This document shows, piece after piece, positions 24,525 to 36,900 of a DNA stretch of 64,000 bases (within the stretch, counting starts at the first letter, position 1; each line of letters starts with the position of its first letter). Made by a program: the position numbers and the translations under genes. Below the pieces are notes generated by a model. It ran no database searches, was not told the origin of the DNA, and was given only the letters and a program-made list of their open reading frames with translations. This DNA comes from Lepidurus packardi (taxonomy: Eukaryota > Arthropoda > Branchiopoda > Notostraca > Triopsidae): contig JAKZAN010000004.1 of NCBI GenBank assembly GCA_023053545.1, forward strand, positions 7,564,001 through 7,628,000, given 5' to 3'.

Positions 24525-26507
24525 TTAAATTTTGGGTGAGCAGGTACACTTTTCTTCGACTCCGTCCACTTCAGCATCTTCTAAAGAATCGGGCAAAACT
24601 TTTCCCACAGTATCTGGAAGTAATAAGGCCAAAAGACCCGAGACGAATGACAACCCTCCAAATATGACTAAGGGAAAGGGCTTCCATGTGTCGCCCTACA
24701 CAGGATACATGTACTTAGTGATTTTTGAGACCAATGCAAAAATACTTAAAAACTTTTACCAGTAAATTGATGTAAGGCGCACATATTCCCCCAACACGAG
24801 CAAATGTCGAAGCCACGCCCATTCCTATGTTACGGACTACAGTAGGGAAAAGCTCTGCGGAAAAGATGTAAATGATGCCATAGGATGACGTAATCGCCAT
24901 TTTCCCCAACATAGCTAAGGTGATGAGCAACCAGGGGTGACCTTCAGGAACAGCTAAGGTTAGGACTAAGGCAATCCCGGCTATCAGCATGGCAATGCAC
25001 AGAGGAAGCCGACGACCAATGCGATTTAAGGTCAGCAGAACCAGGATATACGCCGGAACTTCCACTGCACCAGAAATGAGGAAGTTGAAGTAATCATTGC
25101 CCCCTAAATTGGAGGTGTTGAGCGATAATCCGTAATAAACCCCAGAATTAACAAACCTAAAAGTATATGATTGTTTTTTCATTTGTTAGGCTTTTTGTCT
25201 AAAGGCACAGTGCTATAGAGTTATCATTATTATTATTTTTACCAGCAGAAGAAAAGGTTGATGGATTTTTTTCGCAGCTGAGGAAAGCGCATCAGATCAA
25301 TAATGCTGTGTTTTTTGGTAGGTAACTCTTGCTGAGAATCCTGATGTATAATTGACTTAAGTAAATCAGGATCCAATTCGACTTTATTCGTTTTGGCTAC
25401 TTTAAGCAGTATTAATTCTGCTTGAGCACCTTTTCCTTGGGATACTAGCCAACGTGACGATTCTGGTAGTAACCTAAAGTCATAGAAGGCGGAAAGTTTA
25501 CTTTGAATACGCAATTTTTTTAATGGAAATCTTACCACCAATAAGGAATAAACAATAAGCCGGTTAGACCCATTGCTATTTCTAACCATCTCCAACTAGG
25601 AATAAAATACGCATATAAAGCCATGACTAGATAGCCTAGAGTATAGAAATAGTGCACTGTTATGCCAACTACCATGCGTTTTGAAGGACCAACCAATTCC
25701 AGTCCTGGAAAATAGTAAAAAATTCCGAAACATAAAAACTATTCCGAAATATGAGGCTTATCTTTTTACCTAGCACGTAACCAACAAGAAATACACCTGA
25801 AGTGGACATGCCAATGAGCAAACGTGCCATGATAAAGCTGTAATACTCGGGCATCAATCCAGCGACTATGCCAAAAACGACTTGCATGGTTAATGCCGTA
25901 AATAGCACCGGTTTTCTCCCAAATCTGAAGGCAAAAGTTTTAATAAAATCCAACTTAGCTTTGTGTCAGTTTAATACCTGTCTGCGAAGTCTCCAAAGAT
26001 AAGTGAGCCGAATAAGACTCCCATCATGAAAACCGCTTGGGCAGTAGCTTGTTTCCACGCATCATCGCAAACCAGGTTCCACTTAAAAAAGAAGTACAAT
26101 GCAAAGAAATTAGTCTGATGATAGAACTTACTAGTTTACATGTATATTACTTCGATTACTGCACTGGAAAGGTACGTTGAAGTGTCATACACCCAATCTT
26201 TGCAAGGGACAAGTTGAACAGAATCGTTATAAGCTGCGCTGTTTAAATTCCACATGACACATTGGGACCATTTATGAGATCCTTCATCCCAGGGTATACT
26301 TTCATTCACAAGACAAGATGGAGCCGTATAGGTATCATTTTCTTCCAGTTGGCACCGATGGGCAGGTTTGGCTCCTAAAAAAACCCAAGCCAGTTTGTGC
26401 ATGGCACTTGTAATGGTTGGAAGGCAGACAAGAAAATAAATGCGTTTTTGATATATTCCAAAATGACCCAAGGAGTCCAATAAGGAGTCAAATTTTCGGG
26501 ACGCCAT
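24525..26507 (-). CDS. organic cation transporter-like protein, SLC22 family (copy 4)
   Basis: Complete SLC22-type transporter and outermost member of the tandem set. Exon 1 (ATG 26507) reads [20 protein letters not shown], then [14 protein letters not shown] and a Cys-bearing loop. Later exons give [90 protein letters not shown] and a last exon [13 protein letters not shown] with [13 protein letters not shown]. The stop TAA is at 24525-24527. Seven exons as in copy 1, which it resembles most, so copies 1 and 4 may be the most recent duplicates. Confidence 0.9.
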
Positions 26508-27174
26508 TATTATAAAAGTTTAGAAAACTTTTATATTTCAATATTCGACTTCAAATACCCATTGCAGCAAGATCTAATGATTAAACGATATTAATTTAAC
26601 TTATTCACATTATCTGGGATGTTATACAAAACTAACAATGGAACACAGCGTTTAGCAAGAAAAAACAAGAGCTTCATTACGTATCCCGAGCATGCTTTGA
26701 TATTTTCCCTTCCAAAACACGTGGGTGACTGAAAATAATGCGTATGAACTAATCGTACCATTATACAAGAAAAGCTTCGGTCGACTCGGAGGGGGAGGTC
26801 TAGTCTTGGAACCATGAACGGCTGAACCAATAGCTGAAATCTGAATAATCAGGTAGTTCTTGTAAATATTCGCCGTCTCTGAGCACTTCGCCCGACTTAC
26901 GCTTCTACGCATTCGGTTTAGTCTAAACTTTGAAAGTTTACGGAAGCCGACTTGAAAAGTCGTAGGTGCTAAACGGATAAAACAAAAAAAAAGGATAAAA
27001 GACTAAGTGAGCGGCTTTCATACCAATTACCTATTGATAGTTTAAGTTTACTTTATAGCAATTGGAGTCAATAAAGTCAAATAAAACTGAGCAAATTACC
27101 TGCCGGCACACCTGTGCGGACTGCTTTAATAGGGTTTTTTGTTCATTCTCCAAAAAAAAATGACAAAAAGAGTT

Positions 27175-27288
27175 TGTCAGAAGTGGGATTTGAACCCACG
27201 CCCTCTAACGAGGACCAGAATTCACGTGTCCCTTACGGGAAAGCTATTCGCTTGAGTCTGGCGCCTTAGACCGCTCGGCCATCCTGAC
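27175..27288 (-). tRNA. tRNA-Leu(CAA) with intron, copy 1
   Basis: The minus strand reads GTCAGGATGGCCGAGCGGTC (acceptor and D arm with box A). The anticodon loop CTCAAG (anticodon CAA) is followed by an intron of about 30 nt. The 3' side of the anticodon stem is TTCTGG, then a long variable arm (class II tRNA), box B GGTTCAAATCC and the closing stem TTCTGAC. An intron after position 37 is usual for eukaryotic tRNA-Leu(CAA). The plus-strand base at 27,175 gives discriminator A. Confidence 0.93.
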
Positions 27289-27671
27289 CTACTTCAACTT
27301 TCTTTAAGTATTTATGGTACCAACATGCTTTAATAGAGAATAAATGGGCCAATCCATCGTTGCGTGCCTGTCTTATCTCTTATGGGAACTCACACGAGAT
27401 AGTGTTTCCCAGAAATCACTAGTAAAAAAAGTACGATAACAACTACACCCATTATTTATTATTAGTTTCAAAGACCTTAAAATCGTTTTTAAATTTTGTT
27501 ACAAAAATAAACATAAACTTTCCAATTGTAAGGTAAAAAGATATCACAAATTTATTTTCGCTCATATTCATCGATCAAAACAAATACTTGTCACGCTACT
27601 TTCAACAAGAATACATAAGAAATGATAACTCACCCGAAAGAACCCAAAAATAAGAACATACGAAAAAGTTT

Positions 27672-27785
27672 TGTCAGAAGTGGGATTTGAACCCACGCCC
27701 TCTAACGAGGACCAGAATTCACATACCCCTTACGGGGAAGCTGTTCGCTTGAGTCTGGCGCCTTAGACCGCTCGGCCATCCTGAC
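27672..27785 (-). tRNA. tRNA-Leu(CAA) with intron, copy 2
   Basis: Mature sequence as copy 1, in the same orientation, 384 bp further on. Only the intron differs: CAGCTTCCCCGTAAGGGGTA here against TAGCTTTCCCGTAAGGGACA in copy 1. The hairpin stem change is compensated (see findings). Boxes A and B are intact, so both copies should be transcribed by RNA polymerase III. Confidence 0.93.
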
Positions 27786-27921
27786 TTATGTGATCGTTTC
27801 GCAAGACTCTTTATAAAGAAAGCCAGAATTAATTTTAACCCCGCCTTTTTGTTATTGCTTTGTGTAGCTGCCGTCTTGTTTTGGCAGGCAGTAAATGGGT
27901 GATTTTTTTTTTTTTTGCAAA

Positions 27922-30900
27922 ATGCCTAAATGCCTAGTTTTGAGTTTATCAGCAAGCGCTGGTTTGGCTGGTTCTTTATTGTACTGGCTATGGAAAAGAC
28001 AGCAGGTAATTTAGCACCGTTACTGGTTTTAAATTGTTGCGACCCAAGTTCGATATCTGCCCGAGTTCGAGCTCGGGCAGCCCAAGTTCGTACTTGGGTA
28101 GACACTGAACTTGGGACGCGAGGCATCTGCCCAAGTTCGATGCTTAAAAGTATGAACTTTATATTTGACGTGAACATTTTGCAGAGGCGTGGCATTTTCC
28201 AAAAGAAGGGTGTAGCTTTGGATGTGACTTTATCTACTTGCAAACATGATCCGTTGGAGTCGCTGTTAATTGTATTTTCTCTCCGGTATAAAGCTTGTTA
28301 AAATTGTTATTCTTTCTTTATTCAACCCGTGAACAAAAATATAAACAAATGGTATCTCTTTTAACGGAAAAGATTTAGTGAACTTATGTGAAGTTACTTA
28401 ACTTAGACAGACACAGATTCATTTTAAATGTATTTTGTATTTATATATTTCATAGAAATCGAAGGATGCTTAAAACTTCTCATTCGACATCCAAACATAG
28501 ACCTTCGTTGTGTCAAATCTCCTACTTTCTATTCAAGTTTGTACTTGTGAATGTAACCCTTTCTTAGTGATTACACCGTTGCGTTTCATGTATTGTTCAT
28601 GCAGTTAAAATAGTGAATAAAGTGTTAATAAACTTTTTTGTTGTTGTTAAGAAAAGGAGACCGCGTTGCTCGGTCTCTTTGTATTCGCGTATTAAATAAA
28701 ATCGATACATCTGATAGAATAATAAACTTGATGAAATTAATTAACTGGTTTCTTTTTGTTCTGAAAATGCGATGAAAAAAGTGCTCTCTCTACATAATAC
28801 TGAACTTGAGCTACCCAGCATAAGTTCGAACTATTGGGTAAACATATAGCTCAAGAATTCCCCATAAGCGTCATGTTTTGAGAGAGTTTTTATAAGATTT
28901 AATAGCATACTTAACCTGTTGATGTAATAAATTAAGTGGTTTATCTTTGTGCTGTGAACATGCTATGAGAAGGGGCTTTTTCTACACAATACCGAACTCG
29001 GGTTCCCAAAAGTTAGAACTCTATCGGTAATAGCCCTATATTGTTCAAGAATTGAGACAATATTGTAAAATTTGATTGAATAAAAATCTTGCTTATGATT
29101 TTAAAAAGTTTGAGAGACCTTTCGTAAAATTGTATAAAATAATAAGCTTATTGATGTAATAAATTAAGTGGTTTATCTTTTTGTCGTGAACTAGCTGTGA
29201 ATAGTCCTTTCTCTACGCAATACTGAACTTGGGCTCCCCAAGTTCGAACTCGGGTAACCCGAGTTCGAACTCGGGGAGCCCAAGTTCAAGAAATCCCCAT
29301 AAGCGTCCTATTTTGAGAGAGTTTTTATAAGATTTAATAGCACACTTAACCTGTTGATGTAATAAACTAAGTGGTTTATCTTTTTGTCGTGAACTAGCTG
29401 TGAATAGTCCTTTCTCTACGCAATACTGAACTTGGGCTCCCCAAGTTCGAACTCGGGTAACCCGAGTTCGAACTCGGGGAGCCCAAGTTCAAGAAATCCC
29501 CATAAGCGTCCTATTTTGAGAGAGTTTTTATAAGATTTAATAGCACACTTAACCTGTTGATGTAATAAATTAAGTGGTTTATCTTTGTGCTGTGAACATG
29601 CTATGAGAAAGGGCTTTTTCTACACAATACCGAACTCAGGTTCCCAACTTTGAACTCTATCGGTTGCCCTATGTTCAAGAATTGCCTGCAAATGTCTTTT
29701 TTTAATATAATGGTGCAATATATACCAAATGTGTGTATATTTTCAAAAGTTTGGTTCACTCGGGTATGTTCACTAAATGGAATGCCTATATTTATTAAAA
29801 TTTCAATTGAACTTATGTAGCAGACAAAGCAAATAAATGCTTAGCATCGAAATTGAAAATATAATATTCGTATATGTGATGTAAAGGGAAGGGAAGTTAA
29901 GGGGATTCGTAAATGTGAAGAGTGCGCAGTGCATTTAAGGACAAGGATTTCCCCTATTGGTCGGAATATAACAATATAAGTACAGTCTATATATTCAATA
30001 TAAGTACTTGGGATGACCGTATTCCACTTCTCATTTTACTGTGGTCTTACTAAGAGCGCGAAGCTTGTTTACCATGGAAGGTATATCCTCCCATCTCCTG
30101 TGAAGGCGTTTGCTACCAATTTCGTTTTTTCTTTTCTTACAGGAAAATGCAATTTAATTGATAATTGTGAAGAGTGTCTTGGTGATGGCGACTGTGCCTT
30201 CATGGTTGGACCCAACGACGGGGACATCGTCTGTTTCAACGAAGATACGGGGCACCCGCTGGCACCCTACTATGCTCGTATTGAGCATTGCGGTAGTAAT
30301 ACATTTTCTTTTAATAGAATATGCTAAATTCGATTCTTTAGATGAAAGTACCTACATTCGAGTGGCTACAAGCCTCGTCGTTCTTGCAGTTTGTGTAATT
30401 TGCGTACTTGGAGTTATGGTTTACTGGTACGCTCTGAAATGCTTTAATTACAAAACTTTATCCTAATGATTTGTCGTTATAGTAAACGACGGCGTAATCG
30501 ACGGAATGAAATAGTATAGGAAAATTACTCATGCTTTTGATCCTCTTCATGCTTTTGTGTTTCCGGTTTTTGTAATCCAGTTTACGATTTGTAGTTTAAT
30601 CGGACATTGTATGCTTTTGATTTTTTCAATGGTTTTTATTGTGCTTTTATCATATTTTGTGATTTTTCTCAATTTTTATGTCTAAAAACTTTGAATACAT
30701 AAGTTAACCTTGTTTTTATCTATCTTGTCTGTTCGGTGAAATGTTTTAACAATTTACGCAGCTCCTTTTCCGAAATAAATTTTCCGTTTATTTACTCTTT
30801 TTGTTACCTCCTGACAACACAAATTTTACACGTTTTCCGAAGGTTTTGCCTTCGAAAGGCTTGGAAAGATACGGTCCGAAAGGGTTGGAAAGCAATGCTA

Positions 30901-33900
30901 TATCGGTTCTTCCGTCCCCCAGCAACCATCGTCGCATCCCAGCACTCAACCATCGTCGTTCTGATTTGAGGTCACACAGTGCAAACATTGTCGGCTTTTC
31001 AAAATTTAGCTTTCGTCGCTGTTTCCACAAGTTCTTTTAAAATTGCGAGCGAAATGCGATTTCGCTCGCCAATTTTGAAGACCGATTTTTAGCTCTGGGC
31101 GCAAGTACAGCTCGTCTGACCTGCTGCATGTGTGCTTCGGTTGTGTTGTGTTGAGTGTTGCTCTTGCCTCTATATTAATGTGATAGTGAGATTAAACTTG
31201 TCTTTAAGTTGTTGTCCTTTCTTTTTTAGTTATCATGTTGCTTGCAGTTTGCTAATTCTGCTCCTTACATTAAGTTTAAAATGCAGGGTCTTGGTCCTGT
31301 GGATCGCGAGAAATTTGATTTAGTGGTACGACAAAAAGCCAGAGTTCGCAACTCGGTGATTATCACCAATGAGAAATATCAGAAGATTCTTGCCGAATTG
31401 CATAAACAAAAAGAAGGGGCGACGTTAAGTAATGAAATAAGTAGAAAATTTATTTTGCAAACTGACGAAAGCGGTGAGGAATACGTTGCGTGCTTTACTG
31501 AGCCGTCCCAAAGTATGGCAAAAGGGTACGCGCGTCAACCTTTCAAGCGCGTCGTCCGGGCTGAAGAAATGTACGATTACATCAAGAAGGTGCACGAAAA
31601 TGACACGAATCATACGTCACCTAGGGCGGCGTTTCATTATGTAAGTTAATTAAGCAATATATCAAGCTTACCATACTATAACATTGTTTTAGGTGCAAGC
31701 GTATTACTATGGAGTAACCCGTTTTTTAGTTGAAGAATATACCCAAATGTGCCCGTACTGTGCAACCAAAAAAGTCCAAACAAATGCAACTCCCATGAGG
31801 CACGTGGTTGCCAGTGATGTCATGTTACAAGGACAGGTAAGTGGTCCTGAGAAGATACGGGGAAAAGCTTACAGATTTTATTTTTCTTTGGTAGCTCGAT
31901 CTGGTCCTTCTGCCGAAGAAGTCGGTTGTCGACGGGTATCGCTACATAGCCCAGTATGTAGACTTGGCGTCCCGTTTCCATATTCTATGGCCAATGCGCA
32001 AAAAAAATGGGACGGAAATCTATGAAGGCTTACTGAGATACGTGTTCAGCGTGTTTGGACCCCCAAAAAGGCTCCAGACAGATAATGGAACTGAATTTCG
32101 GGATCAAGTAATACTGTTAACATGAACATGAACGGATACCAAAGGAAGATTAATATTATTTCACAGGCGTTGGCAGCGGGCTTAAGTAATTGGCCCATAC
32201 AACATATCTTTGGAAGGGTACGACATCCCCAAAGCCAAGGAGTAGTTAAGCGGGCCAACGCTGAGCTGAAGAAATTGCTTCGTAACCGCACGCTGACCGA
32301 CAAGCAACAAAGAACCTGGCTCTACTGGCTGCCAGTAGTTCAGTGTAATATTCTTTTGATTAAACAATGAGGGATTTGGGTTTGTAATGGAATAATGTTG
32401 TATTTTATTTTCAGATCAAATGAATACGAGAAGATCACAACCCATTGGCCAACTATCTTCATTCGCGGTCATGTTTGGGAAAGCTCCGGTACCTTATGGA
32501 AGACCGGAACTAAACCCAACACCAGCTGCTGATTATACCACTACGGAACTGCCATTGGGTCCTGATTCAGAAGATAGCGAGGAAGACGGATCAGAACCTC
32601 TTCCTACTCTGTCAGCGGACTTCATTTTTCTAGATACCCTTGATGCTGTAAGTTTCTTCCAATGATGATGTTGTTCCTTCCAATGTTCCTGAGCTATCAC
32701 TTGAAAAATTATCTGTTTCGGCTCAGGAATTGGAACCTGAAGAGGACCCTTTTGCGCTAGCTTCCACGTCAACTGCCAATCCGGTCATCGAAGCCTACTG
32801 CGGTGGAGATGTGGTATGCCTGAAATCGCCGACTCAGGAGTTAATGGAACCTGAAGAGGACCCTTTTGCGCTAGCTTCCACGTCAACTGCCAATCCGGTC
32901 ATCGAAGCCTACTGCGGTGGAGATGTGGTATGCCTGAAATCGCCGACTCAGGAGTTAATGGAACCTGAAGAGGACCCTTTTGCGCTAGCTTCCACGTCAA
33001 CTGCCAATCCGGTCATCGAAGCCTACTGCGGTAGAAGTGGTGTGATCTGCACGGATGTTGAAGTCGCTGAAACGGACTCAGAGGTACTACCTGCGTGCAC
33101 TTTTCCACCAAGAAAACAAAATTACTGCCATGGTTCATCATATTTAATTTTTTTATGTATTTTTATTTTAGCTTGACGGTGTTGCACCACTAAACGAGGA
33201 TCGTCTGGCCATCTTCCGCTTTGTCCGCAGCCAAGCGGCAGCAGCATTATCCCATAGCCATGAAACTATGAATCAAAAGGCTGGGTTAAATCCGTGAAAA
33301 CGCACAACCAAGCTAGAAGTAGGGAACCACGTTACCGTGTTAATTCCCACCAAAGACCGGACAAGCTTGGAGAGCAGCCGCCTTCCAGGTATAGTCATCA
33401 GAGTGAGCGGTGATACATACCGAACCTACACCGTCCAGTCGTTCCACGGGGTACTTCGGGAGTCATATACGGAAAATCACTTAGAACTTTATGAACAGAA
33501 ATTTAAGCAACTCTACCATTGTAAAAGTTACGAAGTTATACCGCTAAGGACGGCGGTTCGACTTTTTTACGGCGGTAAAAGCAAAGTAGACATTTGCGAG
33601 TGTAAAAGTGATTGTGAAACTAAGCGGTGCAGGTGTAACCGAACGTTAAAAAATTGCACATCGGCTTGTCATGGTGGAAGGTACTGCCAAAACCAGGCGC
33701 TTTCTGAAACAAGTATGGCAGTTACACAATTATACTTTCAAGCTCTGAGGTTTAAAGTAAACGAAGTGATCGGCTCCGCATATAACCTTGCTGGTAATTT
33801 CTTCACTTTGTTTTGGGGCGAAGTGGGTAAGGTTTTGTTTTTCTTTTAGGAGATGTGAACTCTGACGATTCGAACGACTATTGCAAACCTGAATATCACG

Positions 33901-36900
33901 AACCGTACAGATCCATTCCGGTAGATGAAATGCAGGTGTTGTCGGAGCAAGGACTACAATATCGTTTGAAAGTCTCTGAAGACCATTTTTGGGATCAAGC
34001 TGGTAAGCACATAAATTATTTAAGAGAGATACAAGGCTTAAAGTCCCGACTTATTTATTTATGATCCAGATGCGACTTCTTGTAGCTGCCGTAAGATGTG
34101 TTTGAAAAAATTTTGCAAGTGCATGCAGGCCTCACGGAGATGTACCGAACTTTGCCATGGCGAACAAGCTTGCAACAATGCCGAAGCACGAGAATTAAGT
34201 GAGTTGCAAATGAATATAACAATGTCAAACTTATTCTGCGGTACAGAACATCAAGCAAAAAAATCTTCGAATGGGTGTGACTGCATTGAAGGCTGCGATG
34301 TGGCAGAAGATTGTTCCTGTCGAGCATTCTGTGATATGGAATGCACTTGCAGCAAGAACTGTTCAAAAAGTAAATCAATTTTGTGAATATATCATTTAAT
34401 CCCGTTCCATACAACAATATATAATTACATGTAGGGAAAGGCCTCCCAACCCAGAATAACCGAATCATGTGTGACTGCACGGAGTCATGTATAAACAGTA
34501 AGGAATGTGAATGCAAGAAGGCTGACATTCCGTGTTGGTCGGCTTTGTGCCATAACGGAAGGACTTGTGATCTTATCGATGAGAACATGGGTAAGTTTAT
34601 TACCATACTGCTGCAAAGAAAAACGCGAAGATGACTACTCTAATTATTCAAAACAGAAACACAAGCGGGACCACGCGATGACCAGTCAGCGATTCAGTCC
34701 GCTGAACCACAATTCACTGATGCAGACATGGGTACGCATTTTCATTCTTCCTCCTAAATTGCTGATTGATTTTTACTTTTCAATCATTTAAGCAGTCAAC
34801 GAGGAGGCTATCCCTATGGAAGACGAACCACAGCCCTTAACTGAGGATGATTTATTTAAAAAATTCAACTGCCAATGCAAAGATAATTATTGCGCACCAA
34901 AATTCTGTCCTTGTCGAACGACCGTTAATTTGCTGGATCCAACTGACCTCTCCCGTACAATAAAATCTCTTCGATGCAGCACGACATGTCATAGAGGACG
35001 ATTATGTTCAAACCAAGTTGTACGAAAAGGTAATTTTATTGAAGAATTCAAACTTACCCGATTAAGATTTAATTACTTTTTGCTCGACAGTTACTAATAA
35101 GTTGGAGACGCTTTTTCATTCCACGAAACTCAAGCATTTACGCACGGTGCTACCGTCGTTATATGCTGCATATGCATGGATTCAGGCAAACATGCATCAC
35201 TTTGAGGAGCATGTTACCATCCCCTACGTAAGGTATTCAATGGCACAAATTCCTCACCCTAAAATTCCTTTTATAGTTGGAACAAAAATGGAAATTAAAC
35301 AACAAAATGGAAAAGCGTATTAAGGAAACGGGGGCCTTGGATTACCCCACTGTAATCCTGGATCGTGATTTGGATGATTACTGGTACCGCTATAGAATTA
35401 TTGCTCACACCCCGGATGATTTAGAAATTCTGCGCGATGCAAAGATCTGTCTTCGTTGGGCTTCCAATGCTGTGACAATTGAAGCTTCGACTAACCGAAG
35501 TCCATACAAATTGCTCGAGTATCAGGTAGAAAACAAGACATCTCTGCTATAACCTAACCTAAACCATTACTTTTCGGCAGCTAGCGATGGATTCCAAATC
35601 TAAGGCTGGGAAGCAGCAGTCGTCTCATGCTACAACTGTCCTAAATTGGGCCGTAACACAAAAGGAACAAGGCAATCGCACAACGGTACGTGCGACCAGT
35701 TTTAAACATCCTTCGGTTCCGGCGTCGAGAAAATTGCGAGCCGGACCACTAAAGTTTGAAAACATGCTGCCTACAGAAAAGACGCACTTAGTGTTATCGT
35801 GGCTTCTGAAGGAATCGAGTCTGGACAAAGGAATTAAAAAACTAGAAAAGGCCGACAATAGCGATCTAAAATTAGATTCCCGGGCTATCTCGGATGGAGT
35901 TCTTGACCAGCGGGTTAACAAAGAATTTAACCGAGTATATACGTACCTCACACCGCAAGCCAAGATTACCGTAAAAAAGCTCATCGCAGAAAAGCGCGGG
36001 AAAAAGCTATTTTGCTGTCCTGCATGCAGTCTACCGGCGAAAAACAAAACTGTACAGTGTGACCGATGCTTGTCATGGTTTCATTACCTTTGTGCAACGA
36101 ATTTTCACATGGCGGAGCACAAGGATAAAGACTGGTTTTGTGGAACTTGTGGAAACAGCGACGAAAGCTAAATTTTGAAAAGCCGACAATGTTTGCACTG
36201 TGTGACCTCAAATCAGAACGACGATGGTTGAGTGCTGGGATGCGACGATGGTTGCTGGGGGACGGAAGAACCGATATAGCATTGCTTTCCAACCCTTTCG
36301 GACCGTATCTTTCCAAGCCTTTCGAAGGCAAAACCTTCGGAAAACGTGTAAAATTTGTGTTGTCAGGAGGTAACAAAAAGAGTAAATAAACGGAAAATTT
36401 ATTTCGGAAAAGGAGCTGCGTAAATTGTTAAAACATTTCACCGAACAGACAAGATAGATAAAAACAAGGTTAACTTATGTATTCAAAGTTTTTAGACATA
36501 AAAATTGAGAAAAATCACAAAATATGATAAAAGCACAATAAAAACCATTGAAAAAATCAAAAGCATACAATGTCCGATTAAACTACAAATCGTAAACTGG
36601 ATTACAAAAACCGGAAACACAAAAGCATGAAGAGGATCAAAAGCATGAGTAATTTTCCTATACTATTTCATTCCGTCGATTACGCCGTCGTTTACTATAA
36701 CGACAAATCATTAGGATAAAGTTTTGTAATTAAAGCATTTCAGAGCGTACCAGTAAACCATAACTCCAAGTACGCAAATTACACAAACTGCAAGAACGAC
36801 GAGGCTTGTAGCCACTCGAATGTAGGTACTTTCATCTAAAGAATCGAATTTAGCATATTCTATTAAAAGAAAATGTATTACTACCGCAATGCTCAATACG

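Larger units (their letters stand above)
28650..31034 (+). repeat. left long inverted arm
   Basis: It pairs with the right arm: position x in the inner part corresponds to 67,177 minus x. The inner part (about 29,690-31,034 against 36,143-37,490) looks identical wherever compared; the proteins read from both copies are the same residue for residue. The outer part holds about five minisatellite blocks, the outermost diverged. The inner boundary (GAACTTGTGG at 36,143) falls inside the last codons of the PHD gene, so the left arm carries a copy of that gene's 3' end. Confidence 0.85.

Noticed and set aside
27926-28301. Overlapping open frames on both strands (105 and 123 codons) at the left end of the element
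   Set aside because: They run across the element terminus and through the palindromes; palindromic sequence opens both strands. The real coding here is Papi exon 1 in another frame (27,922-28,005).
30736-31040. Three short open frames in the arm, repeated in mirror image at 36,138-36,441
   Set aside because: They overlap on opposite strands and have no splice or domain support; they are shadows around the 3' end of the PHD exon.
34055-34606. 183-codon minus-strand open frame
   Set aside because: It is antisense to the CXC exons, whose Cys patterns are clear on the plus strand.
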